Shown: positions 1 to 8,893, numbered from the stretch's first letter. The stretch: 64,000 bases of DNA from Sipunculus nudus (GCA_026874595.1 CM049308.1:50662624-50726623); one strand, 5' to 3'. Notes: generated by a model not told the origin, from the sequence alone. Translations and numbers: made by a program.

Positions 1-897
1 GTTTGAAAAAATTATGCAAGAGCATGTAAGAGAATATTAACTGAGGAACAGAAAATCATTATAATCTTTTGTTAAAGGTGCCTCAAAATGTCCTCTTTGC
101 ATTTCATATTTTAAAAATATTACATAATAATAATATACATATATATATATATATTTATATATATATTAAATATAAAAAAAATTAATGAACTAAGTTTTTA
201 CAATATTAGGGCCACCCCGTTCTCGAATTATTGGATCCGCCACTGGTAACACTAGCCTGATGTAATGTTATCAGGCAACACTTTCATTTAACTGAAAGGT
301 CTCGCATCTATTTTTCATACACAGAGGTGTTGCCACATTTAGTGCATCAAGAGCAATGAGCAGATACACAACATATTGTTTGAAGAAAGGTGCAGAGAAT
401 TATCAGGTCTTTACTTTACTCATGAAATCCCTAACTTCCACAGAGTTTTAATCATTTCTGGTGATAAGCCTACATTTTTAACATGTCCATTTGCATTGAC
501 TAATTAGCATCATACACTGTGTTTCTGTCACATCAAAGAGGCATGGAATAAGTGATTCCAGGAATGTCCCCTGATGTGAGAGTCCTCAAACTTCTGGCAC
601 CAGAGATTCCAAAAGTATGCCTATCTTTCACAAACCAACTTTTAAACAGAACTTGACAGAAAAGACTTGCTTCAACAATTACCATGTTAGGTGTCAAAAG
701 GTATTTCTTGCTTTTTAGCTCAGCTGACTGTAAGTCAACTGAGGTATAGGAATGGTGCTTTGTCCATCGTCCGTCTGGGCGTCCGGCACCAGGGCACAAA
801 CTGTAACTGCTGGTCCTAGAAACTTCTAACTGAACATCCAGGGAGGTCAATAAAAAAATCTCCTTGGAAACCTGAAATTAGGTCACTGCGACCTATA
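1..897. other. Left host flank, no gene seen
   Basis: This is AT-rich host DNA with a TA-rich microsatellite near 135-170. Around 715-800 there is an inverted copy of the interspersed repeat whose end reads roughly TTAGCTCAGCTGACT followed by CGTCCGTC-like sequence; the same repeat recurs to the right of the provirus. I see no splice-bounded exon or convincing ORF. Confidence 0.6.
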
Positions 898-903
898 TAT
901 ATT
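898..903. repeat. Target-site duplication, left (TATATT)
   Basis: Six bases directly before the AGTAGTG terminus, repeated exactly after the right terminus. Polinton integrases typically make 6-bp duplications. Confidence 0.95.
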
Positions 904-994
904 AGTAGTGTATAGACATTTAGTTGCCAAAATAATCCGGTTTATCTGCCACCCGTGACGTCACAGCACCCCAATCCGCCGTAACTGCCACTTT
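904..994 (+). repeat. Left terminal inverted repeat, 91 bp
   Basis: Base-for-base reverse complement of 34321-34411. It starts AGTAGTGTATAGAC, contains one copy of the subterminal unit CCGGTTTATCTGCCAC and the 10-bp palindrome GTGACGTCAC, and ends where the two sides diverge after CCACTTT. Confidence 0.97.
955..964. promoter_or_regulatory. CRE-type palindrome GTGACGTCAC in left TIR
   Basis: Contains the full CREB/ATF consensus TGACGTCA. It is present in both terminal repeats by symmetry. A role as host-factor site or replication signal is inference. Confidence 0.45.
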
Positions 995-1037
995 AATTAA
1001 CTAATTCCATAAGGGTAATGGTTAAGCCATATATCTA

Positions 1038-1103
1038 TCAGGTTTATCTGCCACTTTCACTCTTAATCCGGTTTATCTGCCACTGTCAGGTTTTTCTGCC
1101 ACT
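1038..1103 (+). repeat. Left subterminal repeats
   Basis: Three diverged copies of a short unit around GGTTTATCTGCCACT (near 1038, 1065 and 1086), in addition to the one inside the TIR. They mirror the array next to the right TIR, so both ends carry repeated putative protein-binding units. Confidence 0.8.
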
Positions 1104-1106
1104 CAT

Positions 1107-1135
1107 TAATTAACATACTTATAGTATGTTAATTA
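1107..1135. repeat. AT-rich hairpin near left end
   Basis: TAATTAACATAC at 1107-1118 is the reverse complement of the bases at 1124-1135, giving a 12-13 bp perfect stem around TTATA. It lies just inside the left subterminal repeats and could be a replication or regulatory structure. Confidence 0.6.
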
Positions 1136-1452
1136 CTTTCATTCAGTGCATACATCATTCATACTAAGAACTTCACAAGTCAAGTAATGGAATATATAAC
1201 AAATGTATTCCAAAAAATCCTAAAAGAGCTAAATATGTAAGTGTATGTATGCCACAGTGTTCTTCTTATGTCTAGATATGTAATGCAGGATCCTGTGAGT
1301 ATGTAATGTTATGTTATGTAGGTGTAGCTAGCTAAAAGTGTAGTGTAAAACCGCAAAAACTAAAAGGAGGGTAACTTAAGAGAAAAGGACTTAACACTAA
1401 AAATATCACAGCTGGTTTGACGGTACAACGCAAATTCAATTAACGAAACAGT
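1136..1452. other. Left-end non-coding stretch
   Basis: No ORF of note. AT-rich sequence with several TATGTA/TATGTTA runs. It lies downstream of the minus-strand overlapping gene pair, so it probably holds their 3' UTR. Confidence 0.4.
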
Positions 1453-2703
1453 TCAATGAAAGTTAAAGTCTATGTAGATTCTGTCACGATCATGGAATGA
1501 GTATTGGCTGACCTCTACCGCCTCAGTGTCCTTAATTAATTCTAGGATCATGAGCACAGCTTTTAATGGCGTGCTGGCGAGGGTGCTCATTGATACATCC
1601 GAAGAAATATCAATCACTTCTTCGTCCTCGCTGCTTTCTTGTTCTTCAAGCTGATGAATGGAATGATTTCCATCAACCCGCACACCGCCGTGATGAGTAT
1701 GAATCGGTCGGCCGGACTCTCCATGCGATCTATGTACTTGTAGAGAAATGTCCTGATCGCACGGCACTGTTGCCTCTGAGACATCTCTTGAAGGTGGGGC
1801 ACCGTCAGCTGCCGCGCTCTGTCCAAATAGTCTTGGAGGCTGGGACTGTTCATACAGCTGGGCTGCAAGACTATCATACTCTGCCTCGGCTGGGGTGATG
1901 GTCTCTGATGAGGTTGAGGTAGCACTTCGCCTTCTCTTATAGCAGGAAGGCTTGTCAGGGTATGGCCAGTCCCTGTACCGCTTACGGGAGGGCAATGCAG
2001 GAGGGGACGTGGGTGGGGTACTTGGTGGGGGGGTCTGTAGTGCGGGTGCCATTTCAGTTGGGGTAATGGGTCTACCACAAGCGGCGTGAACCCCGGTCTC
2101 ATTAGAAATGCTGGAGGGCATTGATACTGTTGGGGTTGGACATGGTGAACTTGGGGGGGATATGAATAGGATGTGGGGGGAATAGGGTACGTGCACACTA
2201 GTTGTGCACGTACGGGTCGGGGAGCGGGGCGGGGAGCGGTCCGGGGAGCAGGACGGGGAGCGGGGGATATGGCCATACCCTGACTTACCTTCTGCTGACA
2301 GAGTGGTACTGGCCCCATTGGACGGATCTTGGCCACTTTGGGTGGAGGCGGTGCTGGTCGTATGGGCTTGAGGATAGTACAGGGCCGCTGCAAATTCCCT
2401 GTAACGCCGGCGTGCTTCTTGCTGGACCTGCTCTGGGGTGAACTTGGTTGGGCTGACCAGTCGAATGGTGCCGGTACTGCTGCCGGGCATGCCAATGCCC
2501 GGCCCTCCCCCTCTTGTACGGTCTGCAAGATAGCCGACTGAGTTGTAGGTAGAGCTTCCTCCAAGAGGAAATTCAATACCGAATTCACCTCCAGGTTCTC
2601 TGTCAGATTGTGGGGTGCCTCTACCTGGACGTCCCTCAGCTTTCTCTTGATACTTTTGGTCTGCCACCATAGGCGAAGACGTTTGATGATGCCCATACTG
2701 CAT
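1453..2703 (-). CDS. Unrecognised 416-aa Ser/Pro-rich protein (outer frame of overlapping pair)
   Basis: I do not recognise the family. The protein is low-complexity, rich in Ser, Pro, Thr and Arg. It has a central SPRS-type Arg/Ser stretch, a basic nuclear-localisation-like segment (KRYRDWP...YKRRRS), and near the C terminus an acidic EDEEVIDISSD motif that fits the consensus of a SUMO-interaction motif. The start codon (2703) has a weak context, with C at -3 and C at +4. A second ORF starts seven bases later in another frame and overlaps for more than 1 kb. Position at the extreme left, transcribed towards the terminus, suggests an early regulatory protein; this is inference. Confidence 0.55.
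   Translation of the reverse strand: MQYGHHQTSSPMVADQKYQEKAEGRPGRGTPQSDREPGGEFGIEFPLGGSSTYNSVGYLADRTRGGGPGIGMPGSSTGTIRLVSPTKFTPEQVQQEARRRYREFAAALYYPQAHTTSTASTQSGQDPSNGASTTLSAEGKSGYGHIPRSPSCSPDRSPPRSPTRTCTTSVHVPYSPHILFISPPSSPCPTPTVSMPSSISNETGVHAACGRPITPTEMAPALQTPPPSTPPTSPPALPSRKRYRDWPYPDKPSCYKRRRSATSTSSETITPAEAEYDSLAAQLYEQSQPPRLFGQSAAADGAPPSRDVSEATVPCDQDISLQVHRSHGESGRPIHTHHGGVRVDGNHSIHQLEEQESSEDEEVIDISSDVSMSTLASTPLKAVLMILELIKDTEAVEVSQYSFHDRDRIYIDFNFH
1614..2696 (-). CDS. Unrecognised 360-aa Pro-rich protein (inner frame of overlapping pair)
   Basis: This ORF lies wholly within the 1453-2703 ORF but in another frame. Its ATG has a strong initiation context (A at -3, G at +4), unlike the weak ATG seven bases upstream, so leaky scanning could express both. 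The N-terminal 20 residues are basic (KRLRLWWQTKSIKRKLR). The middle is a Pro-rich region with a repeated APRPAPR motif, and the C-terminal 100 residues look globular and helical, ending in a Lys-rich tail. It is the better-looking protein of the two by composition. Family unknown. Confidence 0.6.
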   Translation of the reverse strand: MGIIKRLRLWWQTKSIKRKLRDVQVEAPHNLTENLEVNSVLNFLLEEALPTTQSAILQTVQEGEGRALACPAAVPAPFDWSAQPSSPQSRSSKKHAGVTGNLQRPCTILKPIRPAPPPPKVAKIRPMGPVPLCQQKVSQGMAISPAPRPAPRTAPRPAPRPVRAQLVCTYPIPPTSYSYPPQVHHVQPQQYQCPPAFLMRPGFTPLVVDPLPQLKWHPHYRPPHQVPHPRPLLHCPPVSGTGTGHTLTSLPAIREGEVLPQPHQRPSPQPRQSMIVLQPSCMNSPSLQDYLDRARQLTVPHLQEMSQRQQCRAIRTFLYKYIDRMESPADRFILITAVCGLMEIIPFISLKNKKAARTKK

Positions 2704-2926
2704 TAGTGATTGCTTAAGATCAAGAAGTGATTGCTAAATATGCAGTATGGGTGGCTTGGCTGTAGACTTAGCAAAGCTGACTGGTGACTTGGATGGCTGG
2801 CACGAAGCTGGCTACAACACGTACTTGGATGGCTGGCACGAAGCTGGCATGAACACTGGGTTGGCCTCTAAAAGAGTCAAGACGAGTGTACCGAATGTTC
2901 CAGAAACGGGGTTTAAGTATCCATGA
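2704..2926. promoter_or_regulatory. Upstream region of the left overlapping gene pair
   Basis: Contains a TATTTA-like element about 37 bp before the minus-strand ATG at 2703, and a direct repeat of the 20-odd bases around TTGGATGGCTGGCACGAAG (near 2790 and 2825). No ORF is seen. Confidence 0.4.
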
Positions 2927-3154
2927 CTAAAAATGGGAATTAGGTAGTGCAGGATAGCTATAGTAACTTATTATCCAATCAGAAACAAGGTCAAACGTAA
3001 AACACCCCCATTCGTGAATGTATTCGCCCACATGTACCTCAAGTTCATTCAAAGTCGAATGTTCTAGAATCACGTATACCGGAAGTATCATACATATTCT
3101 TTTAAAATACAACTTAAAATTAATATTTTTACAGAATTTGCATTGAAACGGCAT
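2927..3154 (-). CDS. Possible small Cys-containing protein, 75 aa
   Basis: A short ORF starting with MPFQCKFCKN, with one CxxC pair and a hydrophobic middle. What supports it is upstream: on the minus strand a CATAAAAA TATA-like element sits about 39 bp before the ATG, preceded by ETS-type CCGGAAGT and a GTTTGCGC element, the same arrangement as in front of the other early-like genes. No family is recognised and it may be chance. Confidence 0.3.
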   Translation of the reverse strand: MPFQCKFCKNINFKLYFKRICMILPVYVILEHSTLNELEVHVGEYIHEWGCFTFDLVSDWIISYYSYPALPNSHF

Positions 3155-3183
3155 AACATATTTTTTTGGCTTTGATATTTTAT

Positions 3184-3300
3184 CATTTTTATGTCTATAA
3201 GTCCTTTACTTATTGCAGAATACTTAAAATAAGGTACCGGAAGTACCGTGCGCAAACTGCTATATACAGGTTAAATGAAGCGGGTACCGGAAAAACTTGA
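3184..3300 (-). promoter_or_regulatory. Early-type promoter block (diverged copy)
   Basis: Contains two ACCGGAA elements (near 3236 and 3285), a GCGCAAAC element that is the reverse complement of the GTTTGCG found in the other early blocks, and a minus-strand TATA-like CATAAAAA near 3185-3193. On the plus strand a CTATATA sits near 3260. Confidence 0.45.
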
Positions 3301-3410
3301 CACATTCATAGGTTTACGACTACTAAACCTATAGCTAATCCCACTAAACTTCCCGTAACGATTCCGGCGTATAAACCACTGACGAAAATATTCATCAGAG
3401 CTTTTTCTAG

Positions 3411-4964
3411 TCAAGCTTTCTTATCCGTTTGGGTTCCTGTTTTGGTTTCTTCTTTCTCGTCATCTCCCGAATCATAATCATGTTCCATGGATATTTCATG
3501 CCACCTGTTTTTATTGTTAAAAGCTCGTTTCTGGGCCATACGTGAATTACAGTTACAAACTGTAAATATCCGGTACGGGTCATCAGGGTTGTTGTCCACG
3601 TCTTCTCTGGTGATATGTGCCATGATCACTCGCAGGAACCTCTCTTGGTATTTGTCACCTAATACCCCATCAATGAAATTGATCATACTTTCTGCCGAGA
3701 AAGCTTTCTTCTGTGCTGGTAGGATATGCATGTCGTAGGCATAATAGACTTGATGCGTGAACTCGAAACAGGCAAATGTTTTGTTGTACACCCATAGGAA
3801 GCGTTCCCTGTTTGGTTGTATCACATCTAACACTTGCACGGTTTCTTTAAGTACAAACGAATCGTAACTTTCTCTTTCTTCTACACGCGGCTTGTACAGT
3901 TTACGTTCTTTACCGTATTCTTGATCGTTCAGGTAAGCTTCTTTCAATAGCCCCAAAGTTTTTTTGTGGAACAAGTACTGACCCGCACAGGTCGAGAGAA
4001 TAATACCTTGCCAAGCGGCCTGTTGATTTTCAGGTGCTTGAGTCGACCAGTTTTCTGCAAAGATGATCTTGGTGGAAGGAATGGAACTCATACTTCCTTT
4101 AATCAAATCAATGGCATATTCATACTGAACAATCATGATGGTAGACTTGTATTCTGACATGAATTGCCCGACTTCTAATCTAGCTCTCCATACCCCGTCT
4201 GCAGGAATTTGTGACGGATCATCGAACGTGGAGACGGCATTCAGATGAGCCAAAATGTGACATCTTTTGTTCAAATATTTGTCTGGGATATAGACGTAAG
4301 GTACATCATCAATATAATTTCTGCTCATACGTTCTTCCCGGTCTTCTTTCACGATGTACATCATAGACAGCAGAGCCCCTTCACCGAAACGATGATCTCG
4401 CATGGATTCCCATATAGCATCTTGGATTTTCTTTAACCCCAACAGAGCTTTCTCCATGTAGGTTTTATGATTGAAGAAAACTTTGTCATAGCTCCAACAA
4501 TCCATGTTACTCACATATTTTTCCAATTCAGACATGTCATAAGGGGGTTTATCTTCCCGTTTGGTTTTTCTTATTTCATCACAGCCCGTTTCTTCCACCT
4601 TTATACCCGTCTCGATCTCCATATCACTGGTTTCTTCTTCTTTCACTTCAATAATTTCTTTTCCCTCATCAGAATCCATGTCGGTGGTTTCTTCTTCTTT
4701 CACTTCAATTTCTTGCCCCACATCCGGTACTGTTATACCTTGGAACACCTTGTCTAATGGGCTAGGACGTATTTGCGACCCTTGCATCCATTCAGCAGCT
4801 TCAGCTAATTCTTTATCTGTTAAAGGTTTATATTCTTCATCATTTTCTGCTGCTAATGAAGGCTGTATCTCATCATCAGAAGCCATGATAGTGGCAAAAG
4901 ATTGATTACAGCCTTCTTCCAAGTTTATATTTATTTTCTGGGTCCCACACAATCTCTGCCCCAT
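3411..4964 (-). CDS. Unrecognised 491-517-aa acidic protein with LC8-type C-terminal motif
   Basis: Family not recognised. The first ATG is at 4964, but the ATG at 4886 (protein beginning MASDDE) has a stronger context, A at -3 and G at +4, and may be the real start. The N-terminal 120 residues are acidic with two near-repeats of an EVKEEET..DM unit and IKVEE, which fits SUMO-acceptor consensus sites. The rest looks globular, with many aromatic residues and a pair of cysteines near the end (CNCN). The C terminus ends in GTQTDKKA, which resembles a dynein light chain LC8-binding TQT motif. The gene diverges from the polymerase across a shared promoter block, suggesting an early role in replication or regulation. 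Confidence 0.75.
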   Translation of the reverse strand: MGQRLCGTQKININLEEGCNQSFATIMASDDEIQPSLAAENDEEYKPLTDKELAEAAEWMQGSQIRPSPLDKVFQGITVPDVGQEIEVKEEETTDMDSDEGKEIIEVKEEETSDMEIETGIKVEETGCDEIRKTKREDKPPYDMSELEKYVSNMDCWSYDKVFFNHKTYMEKALLGLKKIQDAIWESMRDHRFGEGALLSMMYIVKEDREERMSRNYIDDVPYVYIPDKYLNKRCHILAHLNAVSTFDDPSQIPADGVWRARLEVGQFMSEYKSTIMIVQYEYAIDLIKGSMSSIPSTKIIFAENWSTQAPENQQAAWQGIILSTCAGQYLFHKKTLGLLKEAYLNDQEYGKERKLYKPRVEERESYDSFVLKETVQVLDVIQPNRERFLWVYNKTFACFEFTHQVYYAYDMHILPAQKKAFSAESMINFIDGVLGDKYQERFLRVIMAHITREDVDNNPDDPYRIFTVCNCNSRMAQKRAFNNKNRWHEISMEHDYDSGDDEKEETKTGTQTDKKA

Positions 4965-4999
4965 GAACTGGTAAAATGTGTCGGCTTATTAGAAAAATT

Positions 5000-5130
5000 C
5001 GGCTTTTATGCCTTCTAAACCGGAAGCGCCGTACGCAAACCGAGTTCAGCTCTTGGAACCCGGCCAGATCCAAGTCGCGTACCGGAAATAGTTGACAGAT
5101 TCTCATTCTAGAATGGCTATTTATAGCAAG
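5000..5130. promoter_or_regulatory. Bidirectional early promoter block 1
   Basis: The block at 5021-5099 is almost identical, in reverse complement, to 27412-27490. It contains CCGGAAGCG, a GTACGCAAAC element, GGTACGCG-type sequence and an ACCGGAAAT element. A minus-strand CATAAAAG TATA-like element lies about 46 bp before the ATG at 4964, and a plus-strand TATTTATAG lies about 41 bp before the ATG at 5159, so it serves both directions. Confidence 0.8.
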
Positions 5131-5158
5131 GTCAACGTGAATTATTTCATTCGCAACT

Positions 5159-5419
5159 ATGAAGCCTTATACGGTTAAAGAAAAAGCCCGTTCCTATTTT
5201 AGGAAATTCAAGAAGAAGGGTGTGGTGTTACAAGTGCAGCCGGACTTGAAGACATTAAAAAACGAGAAACCTTATGATGCCATGTATGCTATTTTTGAAC
5301 CGTTGTTAGAAGAATGGAAAAAAAGTCAAGAAGATAATTCATATTTACAAGTAAATATGACAACTCCAGAATTAAACAACAAAGCCTTCAATACTAAATG
5401 GTTAAAAAAGAAAATATGA
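5159..5419 (+). CDS. N-terminal part of polymerase B, separated by a frameshift
   Basis: This 86-aa ORF starts about 41 bp after a TATA-like element and overlaps the main polymerase ORF by 22 bp. Its end (LKKK) and the start of the next ORF (VKKEN) are the same A-run read in two frames near 5403-5409. Polinton polymerases normally have an N-terminal region before the segment resembling IERVIQSN, and this ORF supplies it. I therefore read it as the true start of the polymerase, cut off by a one-base change in a homopolymer, not as a separate gene. Confidence 0.75.
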   Translation: MKPYTVKEKARSYFRKFKKKGVVLQVQPDLKTLKNEKPYDAMYAIFEPLLEEWKKSQEDNSYLQVNMTTPELNNKAFNTKWLKKKI

Positions 5420-8400
5420 CCTTGGAATATATCATGACACAAGTGGAAAAGACTTTAAACAGTAATGAAAATTTTCATTTGACTGAAGATTTTGAAATGG
5501 AATTAAAATCCGTAGAAGTACCGGAATCGGTAGGAGGATCAGACAACGGCAATATTCAACAGCAGTGCCCCAGAACGTATTTAGACCCGGCAGTTATTTC
5601 TTGGCATTTTAATCACGACGATTGTTTTATCGCCAGTTGTGTTTTAATGGATTGGGTAATAGATAAAAAATTACCCTTACGCTGGCGTAAACGTAAATTT
5701 ACTAAAACAAAAATAGATGATTTGAAAAAAGAAATCCGCCGTATAAAAAAAGAAACAGAAGTTTATACCGGGCGTATTACAATTAAACACATGTTTGAAA
5801 TCGCGAAAGCTTTTCCGGAACGTAATTTATTAGTATTTCATGGTCATGAAAAAGATGTTATGTTTCGTTCTAAAAATTGGGATTCAAAAAAACCTACTAT
5901 ATTTATTATGGTGCGGGGATCACACGCGTGGGGGATTTTAAAAATTAAATCGCATTTAAATATCCGCAATAATTTTTGTTTTATGTGTTTTAAAACATAT
6001 AAAAACTTACACATATGTATTGATACTTGTAAAATGTGCGGGTTTAGCCCACCTTGTAATTATACAAAAGAAAATACGATACTGGGATGTGACGAATGTA
6101 ATTGGCACGGGTTTTTTAATGAACAGTGTTTTCAAAATCATAAAATGGTTACTCCTAAAGGAGCCCCCATGTGTGAAAAAAGGCGCGTGTGTGTGAAATG
6201 TAACACAGTATCATGCACTACACGCCACGTGTGTGGGGAATACACGTGTAAAATATGTTACGGGAAAGCACATGCGGGGGGGTTTCATTCGTGCTATATG
6301 CAACCGCTAAAAGAAAAAGCCGTCAGTAAAAAACCACACCCTTTTATTTTTTGGGACACAGAATGTACACAATCAGAAAAAGACGGAAAAGGATTAAGTA
6401 TACATACAGTAAATGCCGTAGTGGCACATTACGTGTGTGAAAATTGTTTGGGGTATAGCGAAGCTGCACATGTATTAAAAAGAAAATGGCAGAACTGTAA
6501 ATGTTCACGACATCAATTTGAAACGCATACCCTTTTTTTCGATTGGTTATTCGGTACAGTAATAACACGATCAAAGAAAAAACCTATATGTTTCGCTCAT
6601 AATTTCGGAGGATACGACGGGGTTTTTTTACAACAATATTTAATTTCTAAAGGCTGGTATGCTTCTTCTATAATAACACGGGGATTAAGAATTATTTCTT
6701 TAACTGTACGAGATATACTATTTAAAGATAGTTTAAATTTAATACCAATCGGATTAGCACGGTTTCCCAAAGCTTTTGGAATCGAGGAATTAAAAAAAGG
6801 ATTTTTTCCTTATGTTTTTAACACCAAAGAAAATAAAAACTATTTCGGTTTCATGCCACCGAAAGATTCGTTTAAACAAGTCGGTAATGCAGATTTCGAA
6901 TATTGGTACGAACAAAAAATAAAAGAGGGGTACATGTGGGATCACCGCCAAGAATTATTCGAATATTGTAACAGTGATGTAGAATTATTAAAACAGGGGT
7001 GTTTAAAATTCCGGGAAATGTACATGAAAAAAGCTAATTTTGATTTATTTCAATATAACATGACATTAGCTTCTGCATGTATGATGGATTTCAGATTAAA
7101 TTATTTAAAGGAAAATCAAATCGCCATGATTCCCCCACAAATTTCACGCGTCCATTTATCACAAATGGCAGAATATTGGTTAGCAGATATGCAGAAAGAT
7201 TCATTGTTTTACATACACCGGGGTAACGATAACTGGAACGGAAAAGAATGCCAAATTCAATTAATTAACGGGAAATACGTTTCTGTGGACGGATACTGCC
7301 CTGAAACTCATACCGTGTATGAATTCAACGGGTGTGTGTGGCACGGGTGCCCGCTTTGTACTTCCCTGGAAGGTAAAGTCCCAAATTCAGATATACCTAA
7401 TTTTGTGGCTTTTATAAAACAAAAAAATAAAGAAAAAGAATTGAGAAATTCGGGGTATAACGTAATAAGTATCTGGGAACATGAATACGAATGTTCAAAA
7501 ACGGACATTTCACTGACACCGAGACTCCAACCCCGTGAAGCATTTTTTGGAGGAAGGACAAATGCCGTGACCTTGTACAAATCTATTCAACCAGGAGAAC
7601 GTATTGATTACTATGACGTGACGTCCTTGTACCCGTTTGTACAAAAAACAAACAAGTACCCCGTAGGTGAACCGGAAGTTATCATGCGCCCAGAGGAAAA
7701 AGATGTAAAAAACTCACCTGGAGGAATCGTGTGCGGGAAATTCTTACCACCCCGTCACTTGTTTCATCCCGTATTACCGTACAGAGCTTGCGGAAAACTC
7801 ATGTTCCCTTTATGCCGGACTTGTGCCGAAACATTGAACCAAAGAGAGAAATGTACCCACAACGAAAACGAACGGTCTTTGGTGGGCTCTTGGTGTTTGC
7901 CTGAAGTCCTGAAAGCTTTAGAAAAAGGGTACACGCTGATAGAAGGATACGAAATGTGGAGTTGGGCAGAATGGGAAAATATATTCGAGCCCTATATCAA
8001 TAAATGGTACCAAGAAAAAACCCAAGCGTCCGGTTGGCCTAGCGATCATCAAGAAGAACGGCGAGAATATATCAAAGAACTAGAAAAACAAAACATACCA
8101 GTGGATCCAGATAAAATCGCTCATAACCCGGCATTACGGTTCGTAGCGAAACAAGCTTTGAATACTCTATGGGGAAAATTCGGCCAAAAAGATGGGATGG
8201 CTCAGAAAATACAAGTCAATAATTACGACGATTTAATACAAGTTTTAGAAGATCCCATCAACGAAGTGTGTGAAATTATTAATTTAGGAGAACAGATCTT
8301 ACAAGTCGAATACAAACGAAAAGAAGAAGATTACGGCCTGGGTAAAACGAATAACGCGGCAGTGGCCGCTTTTACTACTTGTTACGGTCGGATGGTATTG

Positions 8401-8877
8401 TATGATATTTTAGACGAGTTAAAAGAACGCGCATTATATTTTGATACGGACTCTGTGATTTTTATTACACGCCCTAATGACGCACCCTTGAAAAAAGGTT
8501 CTTTATTAGGTGACTTAACAGATGAATTAAACGGAGGATATATTACAGATTTTATTAGCGGGGGGCCTAAAAATTACGGGTACCTGGGCTACGACGGGAA
8601 AGGAAATCCCATGAAATGTCAAAAAGCTCGGGGGTTTCAAATTCATAATAGAATTGATTTTCACGATTTGAAAAAAATGGTCGATGCTTTAATCGGACAA
8701 AAAGAACAAGAACCTATTAATGTCCCTATAGAGTTTCATGTAGTCAGGGATAAACAAGGGTACGTCAAATCTAAGAAATTAGATAAAATGTATGTGGCCG
8801 TATACGAAAAACGCCGCTTTTGGCAAGAAGGTGATGTGGGAGATAAGTATACGACATTTCCATATGGTTACCAATAA
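5398..8877 (+). CDS. polB: Protein-primed family B DNA polymerase (pPolB)
   Basis: Replicates the element's linear DNA from a terminal protein primer. ORF numbering: N-terminal domain with a DCFIASC...HAW arrangement (about 80-175) that may be a degenerate OTU-like fold, then clustered Cys/His (about 190-300). Exonuclease motifs: WDTEC (D320), HNFGGYD (N402, D407) and YCNSD (Y523, D527). An endonuclease-like insert has YEFNGCVWHGC (near 642). Polymerase motifs: DVTSLYP (D740), KQALNTLWG (K918) and YFDTDS (D1016, D1018). All catalytic residues are present. At 1159 aa plus the detached N-terminal piece it is of normal Polinton length. Only the frameshift near 5405 damages it. The stop is followed closely by the TATA box of the ATPase gene. 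Confidence 0.97.
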   Translation: MVKKENMTLEYIMTQVEKTLNSNENFHLTEDFEMELKSVEVPESVGGSDNGNIQQQCPRTYLDPAVISWHFNHDDCFIASCVLMDWVIDKKLPLRWRKRKFTKTKIDDLKKEIRRIKKETEVYTGRITIKHMFEIAKAFPERNLLVFHGHEKDVMFRSKNWDSKKPTIFIMVRGSHAWGILKIKSHLNIRNNFCFMCFKTYKNLHICIDTCKMCGFSPPCNYTKENTILGCDECNWHGFFNEQCFQNHKMVTPKGAPMCEKRRVCVKCNTVSCTTRHVCGEYTCKICYGKAHAGGFHSCYMQPLKEKAVSKKPHPFIFWDTECTQSEKDGKGLSIHTVNAVVAHYVCENCLGYSEAAHVLKRKWQNCKCSRHQFETHTLFFDWLFGTVITRSKKKPICFAHNFGGYDGVFLQQYLISKGWYASSIITRGLRIISLTVRDILFKDSLNLIPIGLARFPKAFGIEELKKGFFPYVFNTKENKNYFGFMPPKDSFKQVGNADFEYWYEQKIKEGYMWDHRQELFEYCNSDVELLKQGCLKFREMYMKKANFDLFQYNMTLASACMMDFRLNYLKENQIAMIPPQISRVHLSQMAEYWLADMQKDSLFYIHRGNDNWNGKECQIQLINGKYVSVDGYCPETHTVYEFNGCVWHGCPLCTSLEGKVPNSDIPNFVAFIKQKNKEKELRNSGYNVISIWEHEYECSKTDISLTPRLQPREAFFGGRTNAVTLYKSIQPGERIDYYDVTSLYPFVQKTNKYPVGEPEVIMRPEEKDVKNSPGGIVCGKFLPPRHLFHPVLPYRACGKLMFPLCRTCAETLNQREKCTHNENERSLVGSWCLPEVLKALEKGYTLIEGYEMWSWAEWENIFEPYINKWYQEKTQASGWPSDHQEERREYIKELEKQNIPVDPDKIAHNPALRFVAKQALNTLWGKFGQKDGMAQKIQVNNYDDLIQVLEDPINEVCEIINLGEQILQVEYKRKEEDYGLGKTNNAAVAAFTTCYGRMVLYDILDELKERALYFDTDSVIFITRPNDAPLKKGSLLGDLTDELNGGYITDFISGGPKNYGYLGYDGKGNPMKCQKARGFQIHNRIDFHDLKKMVDALIGQKEQEPINVPIEFHVVRDKQGYVKSKKLDKMYVAVYEKRRFWQEGDVGDKYTTFPYGYQ

Positions 8878-8885
8878 AAGCTGTG

Positions 8886-8893
8886 TATATAAG
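8886..8893 (+). promoter_or_regulatory. TATA box (TATATAAG) of the packaging ATPase gene
   Basis: It lies 9 bp after the polymerase stop and about 37 bp before the ATG at 8923, the spacing seen for the other late-type genes. This spacing is why I choose 8923 as the start. Confidence 0.65.

Noticed and set aside
533-850. 105-codon minus-strand ORF in the left flank
   Set aside because: It spans an interspersed repeat, has no splice sites or known motif, and its first codon is not ATG.
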